Assembly: GCF_027563345.1 (NCBI RefSeq)
Contig: NZ_JAMKBK010000008.1
DNA: 64,000 nt
Source: Psychrobacillus psychrodurans
GTDB taxonomy: Bacteria; Bacillota; Bacilli; Bacillales_A; Planococcaceae
Strand: one strand, 5' to 3'
This document shows positions 32,704 to 42,230 of the stretch, piece by piece. The position numbers were made by a program, and so were the translations under genes. Positions within the stretch are counted from its first letter, which is position 1; every line of letters starts with the position of its first letter. The notes below the pieces were generated by a model. The model ran no database searches. It saw nothing but the letters and a program-made list of their open reading frames with translations, and was not told the DNA's origin.

Positions 32704-34422
32704 ATGCTCAAGAAGTTTTTTTCATATTACAAACCGCATAAGCGACTGTTTATCATTGATTTTAGTAGTGCTGTTTTTGTCGCAATTTTAGAGCTCGCAT
32801 TTCCAGTAGCAGTTCAACGGTTTATCGATGATTTGCTACCTACTAAGGATTGGAGCATGATTACACAAATAAGTATCCTGCTGTTAGTAGTCTATATAAT
32901 CAGCACTTTTCTACAGTATGTTGTAAGTTATTTTGGTCATAAGCTTGGGATAAATATCGAAACCGATATGAGACAGCAATTATTCACTCATGTGCAACGC
33001 CAATCATTCCGATTCTTCGATAATACTAAGACAGGCCATATTATGAGTCGAATCACAAATGATCTATTTGATATTGGTGAACTTGCCCATCACGGTCCTG
33101 AGGATTTGTTCATCGCATTTATGACAGTAATTGGGGCATTTACAATTATGTACAATATCAATCCCGAACTTGCAATTATCGCAATTGTCATGGTTCCATT
33201 CTTATCCATCGTAGCAACGTATGGCAACATTATGATGAATAAAGCTTGGAAAAACATGTACGGTAAAATTGCCGATGTAAATGCTCGAGTAGAGGACAGT
33301 GTATCTGGCGTTCGCGTCGTTCAATCATTTACCAATGAATCTTTCGAAATTGCTCGTTTCAAAGAAGATAATGGTCAGTTCCGTTTAGCAAAACTTGTTG
33401 CCTATAAAGTAATGGCCGGCACACATTCTAGTATTTATATGTTAACTAGGCTAGTAACACTGGTCGTACTTGTTGTAGGAGCTTGGTTTACGTACAAAGG
33501 AACTCTTAGTAATGGAGAGCTTGTAAGTTTTGTTCTGTATGTCAACGTGTTAATCAAACCAGTTGATAAAATTACTGCACTACTTGAACTATATCCTAAA
33601 GGAATGGCTGGGTTCAAACGCTTTTTAGAGCTTGTTGAGCAGGATCCTGAAATTCAGGACTCGCCTAATGCACTTACAGTTCAGCATTTAAAAGGAGATA
33701 TAACCTTTGAGAAGGTTGGTTTCCGTTACGATGAACATAAACCCGTATTAAACGATATTAGCTTGTCTATTAAAGCAGGAGAAACTATCGCTTTTGTAGG
33801 TCCATCTGGAGCTGGAAAAACTACTATTTGTTCGCTCATACCAAGATTTTATGATGTTCAAGAGGGTACCATTTCCGTTGACGGATTGAACATTCAAGAT
33901 ATTACAACGAAGTCTTTACGTTCACAGATCGGGATTGTTCAACAGGATGTATTTTTGTTCACAGGCTCTATTCGTGAAAATATTGCCTATGGTAAACAAG
34001 ATGCTAGTGAAGAAGAAATTCGAGATGCTGCCAAAAAAGCACATTTAGAGGACATGATCGCCTCCCTTCCCGAAGGCTATGATACACAAATCGGTGAAAG
34101 AGGACTTAAATTATCTGGTGGACAGAAACAGCGTCTAGCGATAGCTCGTATGTTCTTGAAAAATCCACCAATTCTAATTTTGGATGAGGCTACATCAGCT
34201 CTTGATACTGAAACAGAAAGATTTATCCAGAAGGCTTTAATGGAGCTTGCTGAAAATAGGACTACCCTTATTATTGCGCACAGACTGGCAACTATTCGTG
34301 ATGCGGACCGCGTACTTGTAGTAACTGAGGATGGGATTGCGGAAGATGGATCTTATAGTGATTTAGTGGCACAGAATGGAATATTTGCTAGACTGCATAA
34401 TATACAGTTTCAAGAGGTTTAA
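32704..34422 (+). CDS. ABC exporter, fused permease/ATPase (YgaD-like)
   Basis: A 572-residue half-transporter: six helices (about 15-305), then an ATPase with GPSGAGKTT, LSGGQKQRLAIARM, ILILDEATSALD and AHRLATI all canonical, so it can work as a homodimer. Sequence and length resemble B. subtilis YgaD and lipid/drug exporters of the MsbA/LmrA class; the substrate is unknown. The start is ATG 32704 behind AAGGAGCG. It is monocistronic, with a terminator after the stop. Confidence 0.87.
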   Translation: MLKKFFSYYKPHKRLFIIDFSSAVFVAILELAFPVAVQRFIDDLLPTKDWSMITQISILLLVVYIISTFLQYVVSYFGHKLGINIETDMRQQLFTHVQRQSFRFFDNTKTGHIMSRITNDLFDIGELAHHGPEDLFIAFMTVIGAFTIMYNINPELAIIAIVMVPFLSIVATYGNIMMNKAWKNMYGKIADVNARVEDSVSGVRVVQSFTNESFEIARFKEDNGQFRLAKLVAYKVMAGTHSSIYMLTRLVTLVVLVVGAWFTYKGTLSNGELVSFVLYVNVLIKPVDKITALLELYPKGMAGFKRFLELVEQDPEIQDSPNALTVQHLKGDITFEKVGFRYDEHKPVLNDISLSIKAGETIAFVGPSGAGKTTICSLIPRFYDVQEGTISVDGLNIQDITTKSLRSQIGIVQQDVFLFTGSIRENIAYGKQDASEEEIRDAAKKAHLEDMIASLPEGYDTQIGERGLKLSGGQKQRLAIARMFLKNPPILILDEATSALDTETERFIQKALMELAENRTTLIIAHRLATIRDADRVLVVTEDGIAEDGSYSDLVAQNGIFARLHNIQFQEV

Positions 34423-34435
34423 TACTAATTAAACC

Positions 34436-34481
34436 AAAAAGTTGTCTCCCGGTAGAAAACTACTGGCGAGACAACTTTTTT
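34436..34481. terminator. Bidirectional terminator after the ABC exporter
   Basis: GTTGTCTC (34441-34448) pairs with GAGACAAC (34468-34475), with inner GGTAG/CTACT pairing and A/T runs on both sides. Confidence 0.9.
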
Positions 34482-34507
34482 ATTTATAACCCATTAAATC
34501 TTTTCTT

Positions 34508-34625
34508 CATTCTAGTGATTCTTTGTTACATTCTAGCGATTCTTTGTTACATTCTAGCGATTTCCTGCGTCATTCTAGCGATTTTTCGTTACATTCTGGC
34601 GATTCTCCGCAACATTCTAGTGATT
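34508..34625. repeat. Six CATTCTAG-GATT units with exact 21-bp period
   Basis: CATTCTAG (one copy CATTCTGG) begins at 34508, 34529, 34550, 34571, 34592 and 34613, five steps of exactly 21 bp. Each is followed by YGATT and 7-8 variable bases. It lies between the terminator of the ABC gene and the stop codon of the convergent hflX. Two degenerate units of the same motif occur at 49336-49365. Confidence 0.9.
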
Positions 34626-34629
34626 CTAT

Positions 34630-35901
34630 CTATTGGACAAATAGAAATTCTTGTAAGCGATCATAATCTGACTTTTTCAACTCTACTTGAACAACAGTTC
34701 CCTGTTCTTCATATGAGGTAGAGGAAACCGATGCATTTTCATTTAAGTAAGATACAATATCTCCACGTTCAAACGGGACCAACAATGAGCAACGTACATA
34801 ATTAGAAAAAATATGCTTTCTAATAATCTCCAATAGTTCATCTAGTCCTGCTCCATCTTTCGCAGAAATCCAAATACTATCTCCGGCCACATGTGGGAAT
34901 TTCATATCTGCTAAATCAGATTTGTTGTATACATATACAGTTGGGACGTCCTCCACACCAACAGCATGTAATGTCTCATTAGTAACATCCATCATAAAAC
35001 GGTGCTCGTCATTTGAGACGTCCACAACATGTAAAAGTAAATCTGCATTACGAGCTTCTTCTAATGTTGAGCGGAAAGCTTTCACTAGGTGATGTGGAAG
35101 CTTACTAACGAACCCTACCGTGTCAGTAAGTAAAAATTCCTTTTGGTCTGGAAGTTTAATTTGTCTTACGGAAGTTTCTAGAGTCGCGAAAAGCATATCC
35201 TTTTCAAATACTTGTTTAGATTCCATTTGCCCAACTTTGTTGAGTAATTGGTTCATAATTGTCGACTTACCAGCATTCGTATAACCTACTAAGGACACCA
35301 CCGGAATTGCATTTTTCTTACGTTGCTTCCGTTGTGTTTCTCGTTGATCTTTTGCATGTTCAAGATCTCTTTTAAGCTTAGCAATCTGATCCTCGATTTT
35401 ACGTCTATCCAGCTCTAGTTTCGTTTCCCCAGCCCCACGGTTTTTGAATCCGCCTCCAGTTCCTCCTCCTTGTCGACCTAGAGACGCTCGAAGACCCACA
35501 AGACGTGGAAGCATGTATTGAAGCTGTGCCAAATCTACTTGCATCTGTGCTTCGTTCGATTTTGCACGACGAGCAAAGATATCGAGAATTAGCATCGTAC
35601 GGTCGATAACTTTACAGTCAAGATCACGTTCTAAGTTTCTAATTTGAGATGGTGAGAGCTCATCATTGAAAATTACCAGATTGGCCCCAGTTTCTTCATA
35701 AAGGTTTCTAATTTCCTCTACCTTACCTGTACCAACGTAATGGGAAGAGGTAACGCGTTCAAGATTTTGCGTTACTTCTCCAACTACTTCCACATCTAAT
35801 GCCTCTGATAAATTGTGTAGTTCTTCCAAGCCATACTCAAAATGTTCATCTTTTTGTAGTTTTACTGCAACGAGTATTGCTTTTTCTATTAATTCATCCA
35901 T
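34630..35901 (-). CDS. hflX: Ribosome-associated GTPase HflX
   Basis: A 423-residue GTPase that binds 50S/70S ribosomes and rescues stalled or hibernating ones. The N-terminal HflX domain (to about 180) contains VGTGKVEEI, IFNDELSPSQIRNLE and the Gly-rich GRQGGGTGGGFKNRGAGETKLE loop. A coiled-coil linker follows, then the G domain with GYTNAGKST (G1, about 204), DTVGFVSKLP (G3) and NKSDL (G4). The start is ATG 35901. It lies 12 bp downstream of the VOC gene, with which it probably forms an operon. Its stop codon abuts the CATTCTAG array. Confidence 0.95.
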   Translation of the reverse strand: MDELIEKAILVAVKLQKDEHFEYGLEELHNLSEALDVEVVGEVTQNLERVTSSHYVGTGKVEEIRNLYEETGANLVIFNDELSPSQIRNLERDLDCKVIDRTMLILDIFARRAKSNEAQMQVDLAQLQYMLPRLVGLRASLGRQGGGTGGGFKNRGAGETKLELDRRKIEDQIAKLKRDLEHAKDQRETQRKQRKKNAIPVVSLVGYTNAGKSTIMNQLLNKVGQMESKQVFEKDMLFATLETSVRQIKLPDQKEFLLTDTVGFVSKLPHHLVKAFRSTLEEARNADLLLHVVDVSNDEHRFMMDVTNETLHAVGVEDVPTVYVYNKSDLADMKFPHVAGDSIWISAKDGAGLDELLEIIRKHIFSNYVRCSLLVPFERGDIVSYLNENASVSSTSYEEQGTVVQVELKKSDYDRLQEFLFVQ

Positions 35902-35913
35902 ATAATTTCTCCT

Positions 35914-36660
35914 TTAAAGAAAGCGATAGATTGCTTGCTCGTAAGTAACTTCTTTATGTAGATTAGAACCATCGATATTGATGCTTACAAGTCGCTCTTT
36001 TGTTTCACTTAGATTTTGTTTAAATACTAATTGTGTATTTTCTAAAAGTAATGTTTGTTCATCCTTTTCAATCAGTTGAAAATAGCTTTTCCACTTATCC
36101 ATTACTTCCCTCGGATTTCCAACATGAAACTCACAAGTAGTAATAGATAGCTCCAAATTACTTTTATCGATTGTTCCATCCTCTTGAAGCAAAAGGTATC
36201 TGGTCTCATCGCTCTCCTCCCATTCTATAAAGAACGGTAAAGGTAAATCGTTACTAATTTCTTCTTGTAAAAATAGCATTTTCCACTTACGTACTAATCC
36301 ACTAGTCGTCTTCCTTTCAGCATGTAGAACTCCGGATGTTTTTATACCCCGCTCCTCTAGCTGATTACAAAGACTATCTATTGTCGTAGTGCGAATGCAA
36401 ATTGTATTAAACCCTACTCCACTCGAATTTAAGTCATGGAGCATAAGATCTATTAAAGGGTGTTTGGCCATTTTTGTAATTTCCTCATGCTCAACAGCAA
36501 GCCACTCAATATAGCTGGTTCTTGTATAAAGCAGTGCATTATATGTTCCCCACTGAGTATGTTGGCCTCCCACGGCTGCATGAATTCCTTTTTCGATCCA
36601 TTCACCAGCTACTTCACCTGGCTCTTTTTTAACGCTATGAACGATATGATCCAAATACAA
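35914..36660 (-). CDS. Glyoxalase-like (VOC fold) protein
   Basis: A 248-residue protein with a glyoxalase-like domain. LDHIVHSVKKEPGEVAGEWIEKGIHAAVGGQHTQWGTYNALLYT is the N-terminal metal-site region of the Glyoxalase_3 type, and ..YIEWLAVEHEE provides the next ligand. The substrate is unknown. The start is TTG 36660, 7 bases after GGAGG; the longer frame from the ATG at 36720 adds 20 hydrophobic residues that precede this ribosome site and is not expected. It is followed by hflX. Confidence 0.72.
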   Translation of the reverse strand: MYLDHIVHSVKKEPGEVAGEWIEKGIHAAVGGQHTQWGTYNALLYTRTSYIEWLAVEHEEITKMAKHPLIDLMLHDLNSSGVGFNTICIRTTTIDSLCNQLEERGIKTSGVLHAERKTTSGLVRKWKMLFLQEEISNDLPLPFFIEWEESDETRYLLLQEDGTIDKSNLELSITTCEFHVGNPREVMDKWKSYFQLIEKDEQTLLLENTQLVFKQNLSETKERLVSINIDGSNLHKEVTYEQAIYRFL

Positions 36661-36756
36661 GGTAGAACCTCCATTCAATAATTCCCATATTATGAGTATA
36701 TCAATAAATGTTATGAGCATCGATTTTCAAATCAGATGCTTTCATCTTTTAAAACA

Positions 36757-37269
36757 TTAAACCTTAATAACTTGTGTCTTGACAACAATATCATAAAGGG
36801 ATCTTTTTCGTTTAGTAAATAGCGCTGTTAGGATATATGCAAACATAAGCGCATAGATAATTCCACCAACGATATAGTAATTTAACGGTACTTCTCCATC
36901 TCCGAGGTAAACAAGACGATAAACAAGATAATGCGAAAGCTCCCAAGGTAGAAATTTCAGGATTGTTCTTAAGATTGCATGTAATATCGGAAGAGTTTCA
37001 TTTCTTTCATTAACCACCTTAATCCCCATTCTTCTCTTACCAAACGTCTGTCTCCCTATCACTGAATCACTAATAATAAAGTAAAGTGAAACTGGTAAAG
37101 TCACCATTAGAAACCCTGTAAATTGTGCTAATACAAGTGAGCCATTAAATAAACTTTGTACAGATGGAAATATTAATATATTGAAGATAGCAAGCACAAC
37201 CAAATAGGCAAATATAAGCAAGTAATCAAGCATAAACGCTTTGAAACGCATTATAAAAGTTACATTCAC
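36757..37269 (-). CDS. RDD-family membrane protein
   Basis: A 170-residue protein with four predicted helices. MRFKAFMLDYLLIFAYL corresponds to the RDD box region (here reduced to R..D) and GRQTFGKRRMGIKVV is the conserved loop. RDD proteins are associated with ion transport or envelope stress in several bacteria; no function can be assigned here. The start is GTG 37269 behind AGAAGGAG, with about 10-base spacing. It lies between the acyl-CoA synthetase and the VOC gene, all on the minus strand. Confidence 0.78.
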   Translation of the reverse strand: MNVTFIMRFKAFMLDYLLIFAYLVVLAIFNILIFPSVQSLFNGSLVLAQFTGFLMVTLPVSLYFIISDSVIGRQTFGKRRMGIKVVNERNETLPILHAILRTILKFLPWELSHYLVYRLVYLGDGEVPLNYYIVGGIIYALMFAYILTALFTKRKRSLYDIVVKTQVIKV

Positions 37270-37338
37270 TTAGAGTTACTCCTTCTATTGGATTTGTTCT
37301 CTTTATAATCTTGTCGATTTCCCAGGAAATAATTCGAA

Positions 37339-38970
37339 TTACGCCTCGGTTTTCTCTTTCGACATTTCTCGAAGGAGAAACTTTTGGATTTTCCCTGAAG
37401 CTGTCATTGGGTATGCATCTATAAACTCAATATACTTCGGTATTTTATGAAATGAAATTTTCCCTTTGCAGTATTCCTTTAATTCATCAGAAGTTAATTG
37501 CTGACCATTTTTTAAGATAACCCATGCCATAAGCTCTTCCCCGTATTTTGGATCTGGCACTCCAACTACCTGTACGTCCTGGACCTTAGGGTGCTGATAT
37601 AAAAATTCTTCCACTTCTTTCGGATAGATGTTTTCTCCACCGCGGATGACCATATCTTTGATACGTCCTGTTATATCGATATATCCATCTTCATCCATGA
37701 CTGCTATATCCCCAGTGTGAAGCCAGCCACTGTTGTCTACTGCGGACTCAGTTGCTTGTTCATTTTTATAATAGCCTTTCATCACTAGATAACCCCGAGT
37801 ACAAAGTTCACCAGGAACTCCTGTTGGCGTATCTTCCCCAGTTACTGGATCAATAATCTTAACCTCAACTCCTGGGTGTGGTTTCCCAACTGATGACACT
37901 CGTTTCTCAATTGGATCATCCGTTTTAGTTTGTGTAATGACTGGTGAGGATTCGGTTTGTCCATAAGCTATAGTTATTTCGGTAGCGCCCATTTCATTCA
38001 TCACTTTTTTCATGACTTCTATTGGACAAATGGAACCTGCCATAATACCTGTTCGCAGCGTATTCAATTTAAACTGTTTAAATTCAGGGTGATTCAATTC
38101 TGCGATGAACATTGTCGGTACTCCATGCAGTGCTGTACACTTTTCATCCTGTACCATTTGAAGTACTTTACCTGGATCGAACTGCTCGATAACGACCATT
38201 GTGGTCCCATGTGTAACGGATGCGATTGTTCCCATTACACAGCCAAAGCAATGGAAAAATGGTACTGGAATACAAAGACGATCTTTTTCTGTCAAATATA
38301 TATAGTCGCCTACAAGCTGTCCGTTATTTACTACGTTTTTATGTGAAAGCATAACGCCTTTAGGAAAGCCAGTTGTTCCAGAAGTATATTGAATATTAAT
38401 CACCTCATCATTTTGAAGTGACCTAAAAGCATTCTCTAGTGTTTCGTCCGTAACCTTATCTGCATGAGATAATAGCTCCGACCAAGTATACATACCTTTA
38501 TAATGATTCTCACTCATTATAATGACGCGTTTAAAATATGGTAATTTTTCTGATCGAATATTTCCTTTTTCTGCTGTAGTGATTTCCGGACACACTGCTC
38601 GCACAATATCTAAATAGGAAGTTCCTTTAAAAGATTCGCATAATATGAGAGTTGTAGCATCAGATTGCTGTAATAAGTATTCCAGTTCTTTCTCTTGATA
38701 ATTTGTGTTTACCGTTACTAGGACTGCACCCATTTTGCCAGTTGCGAATTGGCTAAGTAACCACTCTCTCTTATTATCCGACCAAATTGCCACATGCTCG
38801 CCTTTTTTAATACCCATACCGATAAAGGCTTTTGCAAGCTCATCTGTTTCTTCATCAAATTCTTTATAAGTTTTTCTGATACCAAGTTCTGGGTATACAT
38901 AGGCTTCTGTGTCTGGAAATTTTCTTGCTGCTTCTTTAACAATTTCCCCAACTGTTTTTTCATTTAACAA
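37339..38970 (-). CDS. Acyl-CoA synthetase (AMP-binding, fatty-acid type)
   Basis: A 543-residue ANL-superfamily ligase that activates a carboxylic acid with ATP and CoA. INIQYTSGTTGFPKGVMLSH is the P-loop-like AMP motif (about 190), AYGQTESSPV the adenylate site, GWLHTGDIAVMDEDGYIDITGR the hinge region and MTASGKIQKF the C-terminal catalytic Lys motif. The set resembles medium/long-chain ligases such as YngI; the acid is not determined. The start is TTG 38970, 6 bases after GGGGTG; GTG 38979 is within that ribosome site. It is divergent from nhaC. Confidence 0.88.
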   Translation of the reverse strand: MLNEKTVGEIVKEAARKFPDTEAYVYPELGIRKTYKEFDEETDELAKAFIGMGIKKGEHVAIWSDNKREWLLSQFATGKMGAVLVTVNTNYQEKELEYLLQQSDATTLILCESFKGTSYLDIVRAVCPEITTAEKGNIRSEKLPYFKRVIIMSENHYKGMYTWSELLSHADKVTDETLENAFRSLQNDEVINIQYTSGTTGFPKGVMLSHKNVVNNGQLVGDYIYLTEKDRLCIPVPFFHCFGCVMGTIASVTHGTTMVVIEQFDPGKVLQMVQDEKCTALHGVPTMFIAELNHPEFKQFKLNTLRTGIMAGSICPIEVMKKVMNEMGATEITIAYGQTESSPVITQTKTDDPIEKRVSSVGKPHPGVEVKIIDPVTGEDTPTGVPGELCTRGYLVMKGYYKNEQATESAVDNSGWLHTGDIAVMDEDGYIDITGRIKDMVIRGGENIYPKEVEEFLYQHPKVQDVQVVGVPDPKYGEELMAWVILKNGQQLTSDELKEYCKGKISFHKIPKYIEFIDAYPMTASGKIQKFLLREMSKEKTEA

Positions 38971-39047
38971 ACCAATCACCCCTTTGAGGTTTATATATAT
39001 TCTATTTTATCATAAAATTCTGATGAAATAGACATTTCCTTTTCTAA

Positions 39048-39075
39048 TTGACAGTCTGTTGAAACATGGTAAAAT
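39048..39075 (+). promoter_or_regulatory. Sigma-A promoter of nhaC
   Basis: TTGACA (39048-39053) and TAAAAT (39070-39075) with 16-base spacing, 68 bp upstream of the nhaC start codon. Confidence 0.65.
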
Positions 39076-39143
39076 CCTAATTACTTTAACGATTGAAAGC
39101 GTTGAATTGACGAAGTGTATAAATTTATTTAGGAGGTTATATA

Positions 39144-40523
39144 ATGTTTCGAATTCCATCTACGATTACGCCTCCTTTTAAAGAGGCATTATTTCTTATT
39201 TTACTAATCATTACTTTAATGGCAGTTTGTATTATAGAATTTAAGTCTGTACCTCATATGCCCATTCTATTTGCTATTTTACTTTTAATCATTTATGGGT
39301 TCATAAAAAAGGTATCATTCAATTTATTGGAAGAAGGTCTCATAGAAGGAGCTAAAACGGGACTTGGAGCAGTTTTCATCTTTTTCTTTATAGGAATTTT
39401 AATAAGTAGCTGGATGATTGCTGGAACTATTCCAACACTTATTTATATAGGTTTTCAATTCATTTCTCCACATTTTTTCTTTGCAATTGTCTTTTTAGTT
39501 ACTTGCGTCATTGGGTTATCTATTGGAAGTTCATTAACAACCGTTGCAACTATAGGTGTTGCATTTGTCGGAATAGCAGGTGCTATGGATATTTCATTGG
39601 CTATAACTGCAGGGGCTGTTGTATCTGGTGCCTTTTTCGGTGATAAGATGTCTCCCTTATCAGATACAACGAATCTAGCATCAGCCATTGTTCGCGTTGA
39701 TTTATTTGAGCATATCCGAAACATGGGATGGACTACAATTCCCGCTTTTTTTATAGCGATTATCGGTTATATAATACTTTCACCTAGCAAGGAAATTCAG
39801 CAGCTAGAACAGATAAATACACTAAAGGATGGTCTACTTCAAACTGGGATGATTCATTGGTATTCATTGCTGCCTTTAGCTTTACTTATTGTACTTTCTT
39901 TTAAAAAAGTACCAGCTGTTTTGGCTCTTGCATTGACCTCTACTTGTGCAATAGCTGTTGCATATTTCCATCATTTTTTTACTGCAAGTGAAGTATTAAA
40001 CATCCTATTTAGTGGTTATACATCCCAAACAGGTATAGCAGCGATTGACTCCTTACTTTCTAGAGGGGGAATGACTAGTATGATGTTCACTATCTCTCTT
40101 GTTTTACTGGCCCTGAGCATGGGTGGTCTTTTATTTACTTTAGGCATCGTGCAAAGTTTACTTCGGAAAGTGGAGAGTTTACTAAAGAGTGTCGGAAAAG
40201 TAATTTCAGCTACGGCTTTTACAGCTATTGGTGTGAATGTACTTATCGGAGAGCAATACTTATCAATTTTATTGACAGGTGAAACATTCCAAGCCCATTT
40301 CCAAAAAGTCGGATTAGCAAACAAAAACCTGGCTCGTGTGATGGAGGATGCAGGTACTGTTGTAAATCCACTGGTCCCTTGGAGTGTATGTGGAATTTTC
40401 ATCACAGATGTATTAGCAGTATCAACCATCGACTACTTGCCTTTCGCCTTTTTCTGTTTGCTTTGTCCAGTACTCACAATATTGTTTGGACTGACTGGTA
40501 AAACACTAACTTATAATAAATGA
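39144..40523 (+). CDS. nhaC: Na+/H+ antiporter, NhaC family
   Basis: A 459-residue protein with about 12 helices. SGAFFGDKMSPLSDTTNLA is the hallmark of NhaC antiporters, with GSSLTTVATIGVAFVGIAGAM before it and AGTVVNPLVPWSVCGIF towards the end. It exchanges sodium (or malate/lactate in the related MleN) for protons; the exact substrate is not certain. The start is ATG 39144 behind AGGAGG. The methyltransferase gene follows 53 bp later on the same strand. Confidence 0.88.
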   Translation: MFRIPSTITPPFKEALFLILLIITLMAVCIIEFKSVPHMPILFAILLLIIYGFIKKVSFNLLEEGLIEGAKTGLGAVFIFFFIGILISSWMIAGTIPTLIYIGFQFISPHFFFAIVFLVTCVIGLSIGSSLTTVATIGVAFVGIAGAMDISLAITAGAVVSGAFFGDKMSPLSDTTNLASAIVRVDLFEHIRNMGWTTIPAFFIAIIGYIILSPSKEIQQLEQINTLKDGLLQTGMIHWYSLLPLALLIVLSFKKVPAVLALALTSTCAIAVAYFHHFFTASEVLNILFSGYTSQTGIAAIDSLLSRGGMTSMMFTISLVLLALSMGGLLFTLGIVQSLLRKVESLLKSVGKVISATAFTAIGVNVLIGEQYLSILLTGETFQAHFQKVGLANKNLARVMEDAGTVVNPLVPWSVCGIFITDVLAVSTIDYLPFAFFCLLCPVLTILFGLTGKTLTYNK

Positions 40524-40576
40524 GTTCAATATGATACACTATTTCCAAGTACATCACGGAAAAAGTAGGCGATATT

Positions 40577-41740
40577 ATGGAATTTCAGGAAATGAAAGAA
40601 TACTTGCTTGAGCAAATAGGAACGAAGCAGTTAGTCAGCGCAACCATTAGTCAACCACGCGCAAAGTCAAATGAAGTGAAACGTGTTAAATTAAAACCGA
40701 TTGAGATAAAAAACACCTATCATATCCAGCTAGAATACCAATATGAACGAGTGTTAAAGCATGAAAATATCACATTAAATGCTTTTACAGAGAAATTAGA
40801 TGAACTCTTAGAACAGTTCCGTCAACTTCATATAGATTTCAAAGCGGAAAAAGTACAGGCTCAGCTTTCTAAGAAAAACAAAGTCATTTGGAAATCCGAG
40901 AAAGCAATAGACACCAAAACGGTAGACCTATCCCATAACCGTAAAAAGAATTATTTGTTGGATGAAAATACACCATACCCATTTCTTATTCGATTAGGTG
41001 TTCAGACACCTGACGGAAAAGTCAAAAAGCAAAAGTATGATAAGTTTAAGCAAATAAATCGGTTCATCGAGTTTATAGATGATACACTAGCCTACTTGCC
41101 AAAAGATAAAACCGTTCGAATTCTCGATTTTGGATCTGGTAAATCTTATTTAACATTCGCATTGTATCATTATTTGAAAATCGAAAAAGAGCTTGATATT
41201 CGGGTTACTGGACTTGATTTGAAAAAGGAAGTTATTGAAGAGTGTGCAAAAATTGCCGCTGATTTAGAATACGATCAGTTAGAGTTTCTAGTAGGAGATA
41301 TTAACGACTACAACGACGAAACTGCTGTCGATATGGTTGTCACGCTTCATGCCTGCGATGTTGCAACAGATATGGCACTTTCAAGAGCTGTCAAATGGAA
41401 TGCAAACGTAATTTTAAGTGTACCTTGCTGCCAGCATGAATTAAATACACAGCTAGATGCACCAGGGCTTCATATTATGTTAAAACATGGCCTAATAAAA
41501 GAACGTTTTGCTGCTCTAGCAACGGATTCCATTCGAGCAGAGATTTTGAATATGGTTGGATACGAGGCACAATTAGTTGAGTTTATCGATATGGAAAACA
41601 CACCAAAGAACATATTGATACGTGCTTATAAGACGGGCAAAAAACCTACTTCTGAACAAATGGCCAGTTATCAGCAATTTAAACAAATGCTGAATGCAAA
41701 GCCGTTTTTGGAGAATGAATTGAAGGATTATTTGAATTGA
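40577..41740 (+). CDS. SAM-dependent methyltransferase (Methyltransf_32/GSTCD type)
   Basis: A 387-residue protein. An N-terminal domain (about 1-140) with YPFLIRLGVQTPDGKVKKQKYDKFKQINRF leads into a class I methyltransferase with ILDFGSGKSYLT (SAM motif I, about 183), VTGLDLKKEVIEEC (motif II) and MVVTLHACDVATDMAL. It also has ILSVPCCQHELN, the PCC(Q)H pattern of this group, which may bind a metal or thiol. Bacillales homologues are uncharacterised and the methyl acceptor is unknown. The ribosome site is weak. A small membrane protein gene follows 34 bp later. Confidence 0.8.
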   Translation: MEFQEMKEYLLEQIGTKQLVSATISQPRAKSNEVKRVKLKPIEIKNTYHIQLEYQYERVLKHENITLNAFTEKLDELLEQFRQLHIDFKAEKVQAQLSKKNKVIWKSEKAIDTKTVDLSHNRKKNYLLDENTPYPFLIRLGVQTPDGKVKKQKYDKFKQINRFIEFIDDTLAYLPKDKTVRILDFGSGKSYLTFALYHYLKIEKELDIRVTGLDLKKEVIEECAKIAADLEYDQLEFLVGDINDYNDETAVDMVVTLHACDVATDMALSRAVKWNANVILSVPCCQHELNTQLDAPGLHIMLKHGLIKERFAALATDSIRAEILNMVGYEAQLVEFIDMENTPKNILIRAYKTGKKPTSEQMASYQQFKQMLNAKPFLENELKDYLN

Positions 41741-41774
41741 TATCGCATAAAATACTATACCGCCGGAGGATCTT

Positions 41775-42041
41775 ATGATGAAAGAACCAACAATTAAAAA
41801 AGTTGCTTATGGTGTAGCTATGGCCATTGCAATAATCGTTGTGCATTTTATTGATGCTCGTGTTTATGCAATGCAACCTATTTTCGCTTTATTCTTGGCA
41901 ATTTTCGTTACTTATCTTGGTATTGTGTTAATAAATAAGTCTAATAAATTTGATCAAACGATATCAAGGACTAAATATAATTTAATAAATGCTGGAGTTG
42001 TATTTGTACTTTTTATTGCTTATTTTACGATTTCCAGATAG
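41775..42041 (+). CDS. Small membrane protein (88 aa), function unknown
   Basis: I do not recognise this family. The product has 88 residues with three hydrophobic segments, at about 10-26, 34-53 and 69-86, and short basic loops. The ribosome site GGAGG before ATG 41775 is strong, and the gene follows the methyltransferase closely, so it is likely real and co-transcribed. The transcript would end in element E copy 2. Confidence 0.6.
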   Translation: MMKEPTIKKVAYGVAMAIAIIVVHFIDARVYAMQPIFALFLAIFVTYLGIVLINKSNKFDQTISRTKYNLINAGVVFVLFIAYFTISR

Positions 42042-42057
42042 GAAAAACTGGCAAATA

Positions 42058-42200
42058 GACGTCTAGTTTAAGTCTAAAACCTGTTTCTATCGTTTCCGAA
42101 GGGCTTTGGACAGACATTTTACTATATGATTAACGAGGGAATTTTTAGGGATGCTGGTTGGTTGTGACGTTCGCCACAACCATCCAGCATCCCTTTTTTT
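42058..42200 (+). repeat. Intergenic element E, copy 2, with terminator
   Basis: In order: GACGTC (42058), ACCTGTTTCTA (42079-42089), GAAGGGC (42098-42104), GGACAGA (42108-42114), TTAACGAGGGAATTTT (42130-42145), then the hairpin GGGATGCTGG/CCAGCATCCC (42148-42193) with a T-run. Copy 1 at 30747-30872 has the same blocks and spacing but a different hairpin sequence with the same pairing. Copy 3 lies in inverse orientation immediately downstream. Confidence 0.78.
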
Positions 42201-42230
42201 CATTAATCTAATGGCTTTTGCCCCGCATTA

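Noticed and set aside
34508..34625. Possible CRISPR-like array
   Set aside because: The constant part is only about 13 bp and the variable part 8 bp; there are no cas genes. It is a phased short-motif array.
34515..34721. A 68-codon frame with repeated CYILAI motifs
   Set aside because: It is a translation of the 21-bp CATTCTAG array; no ribosome site.
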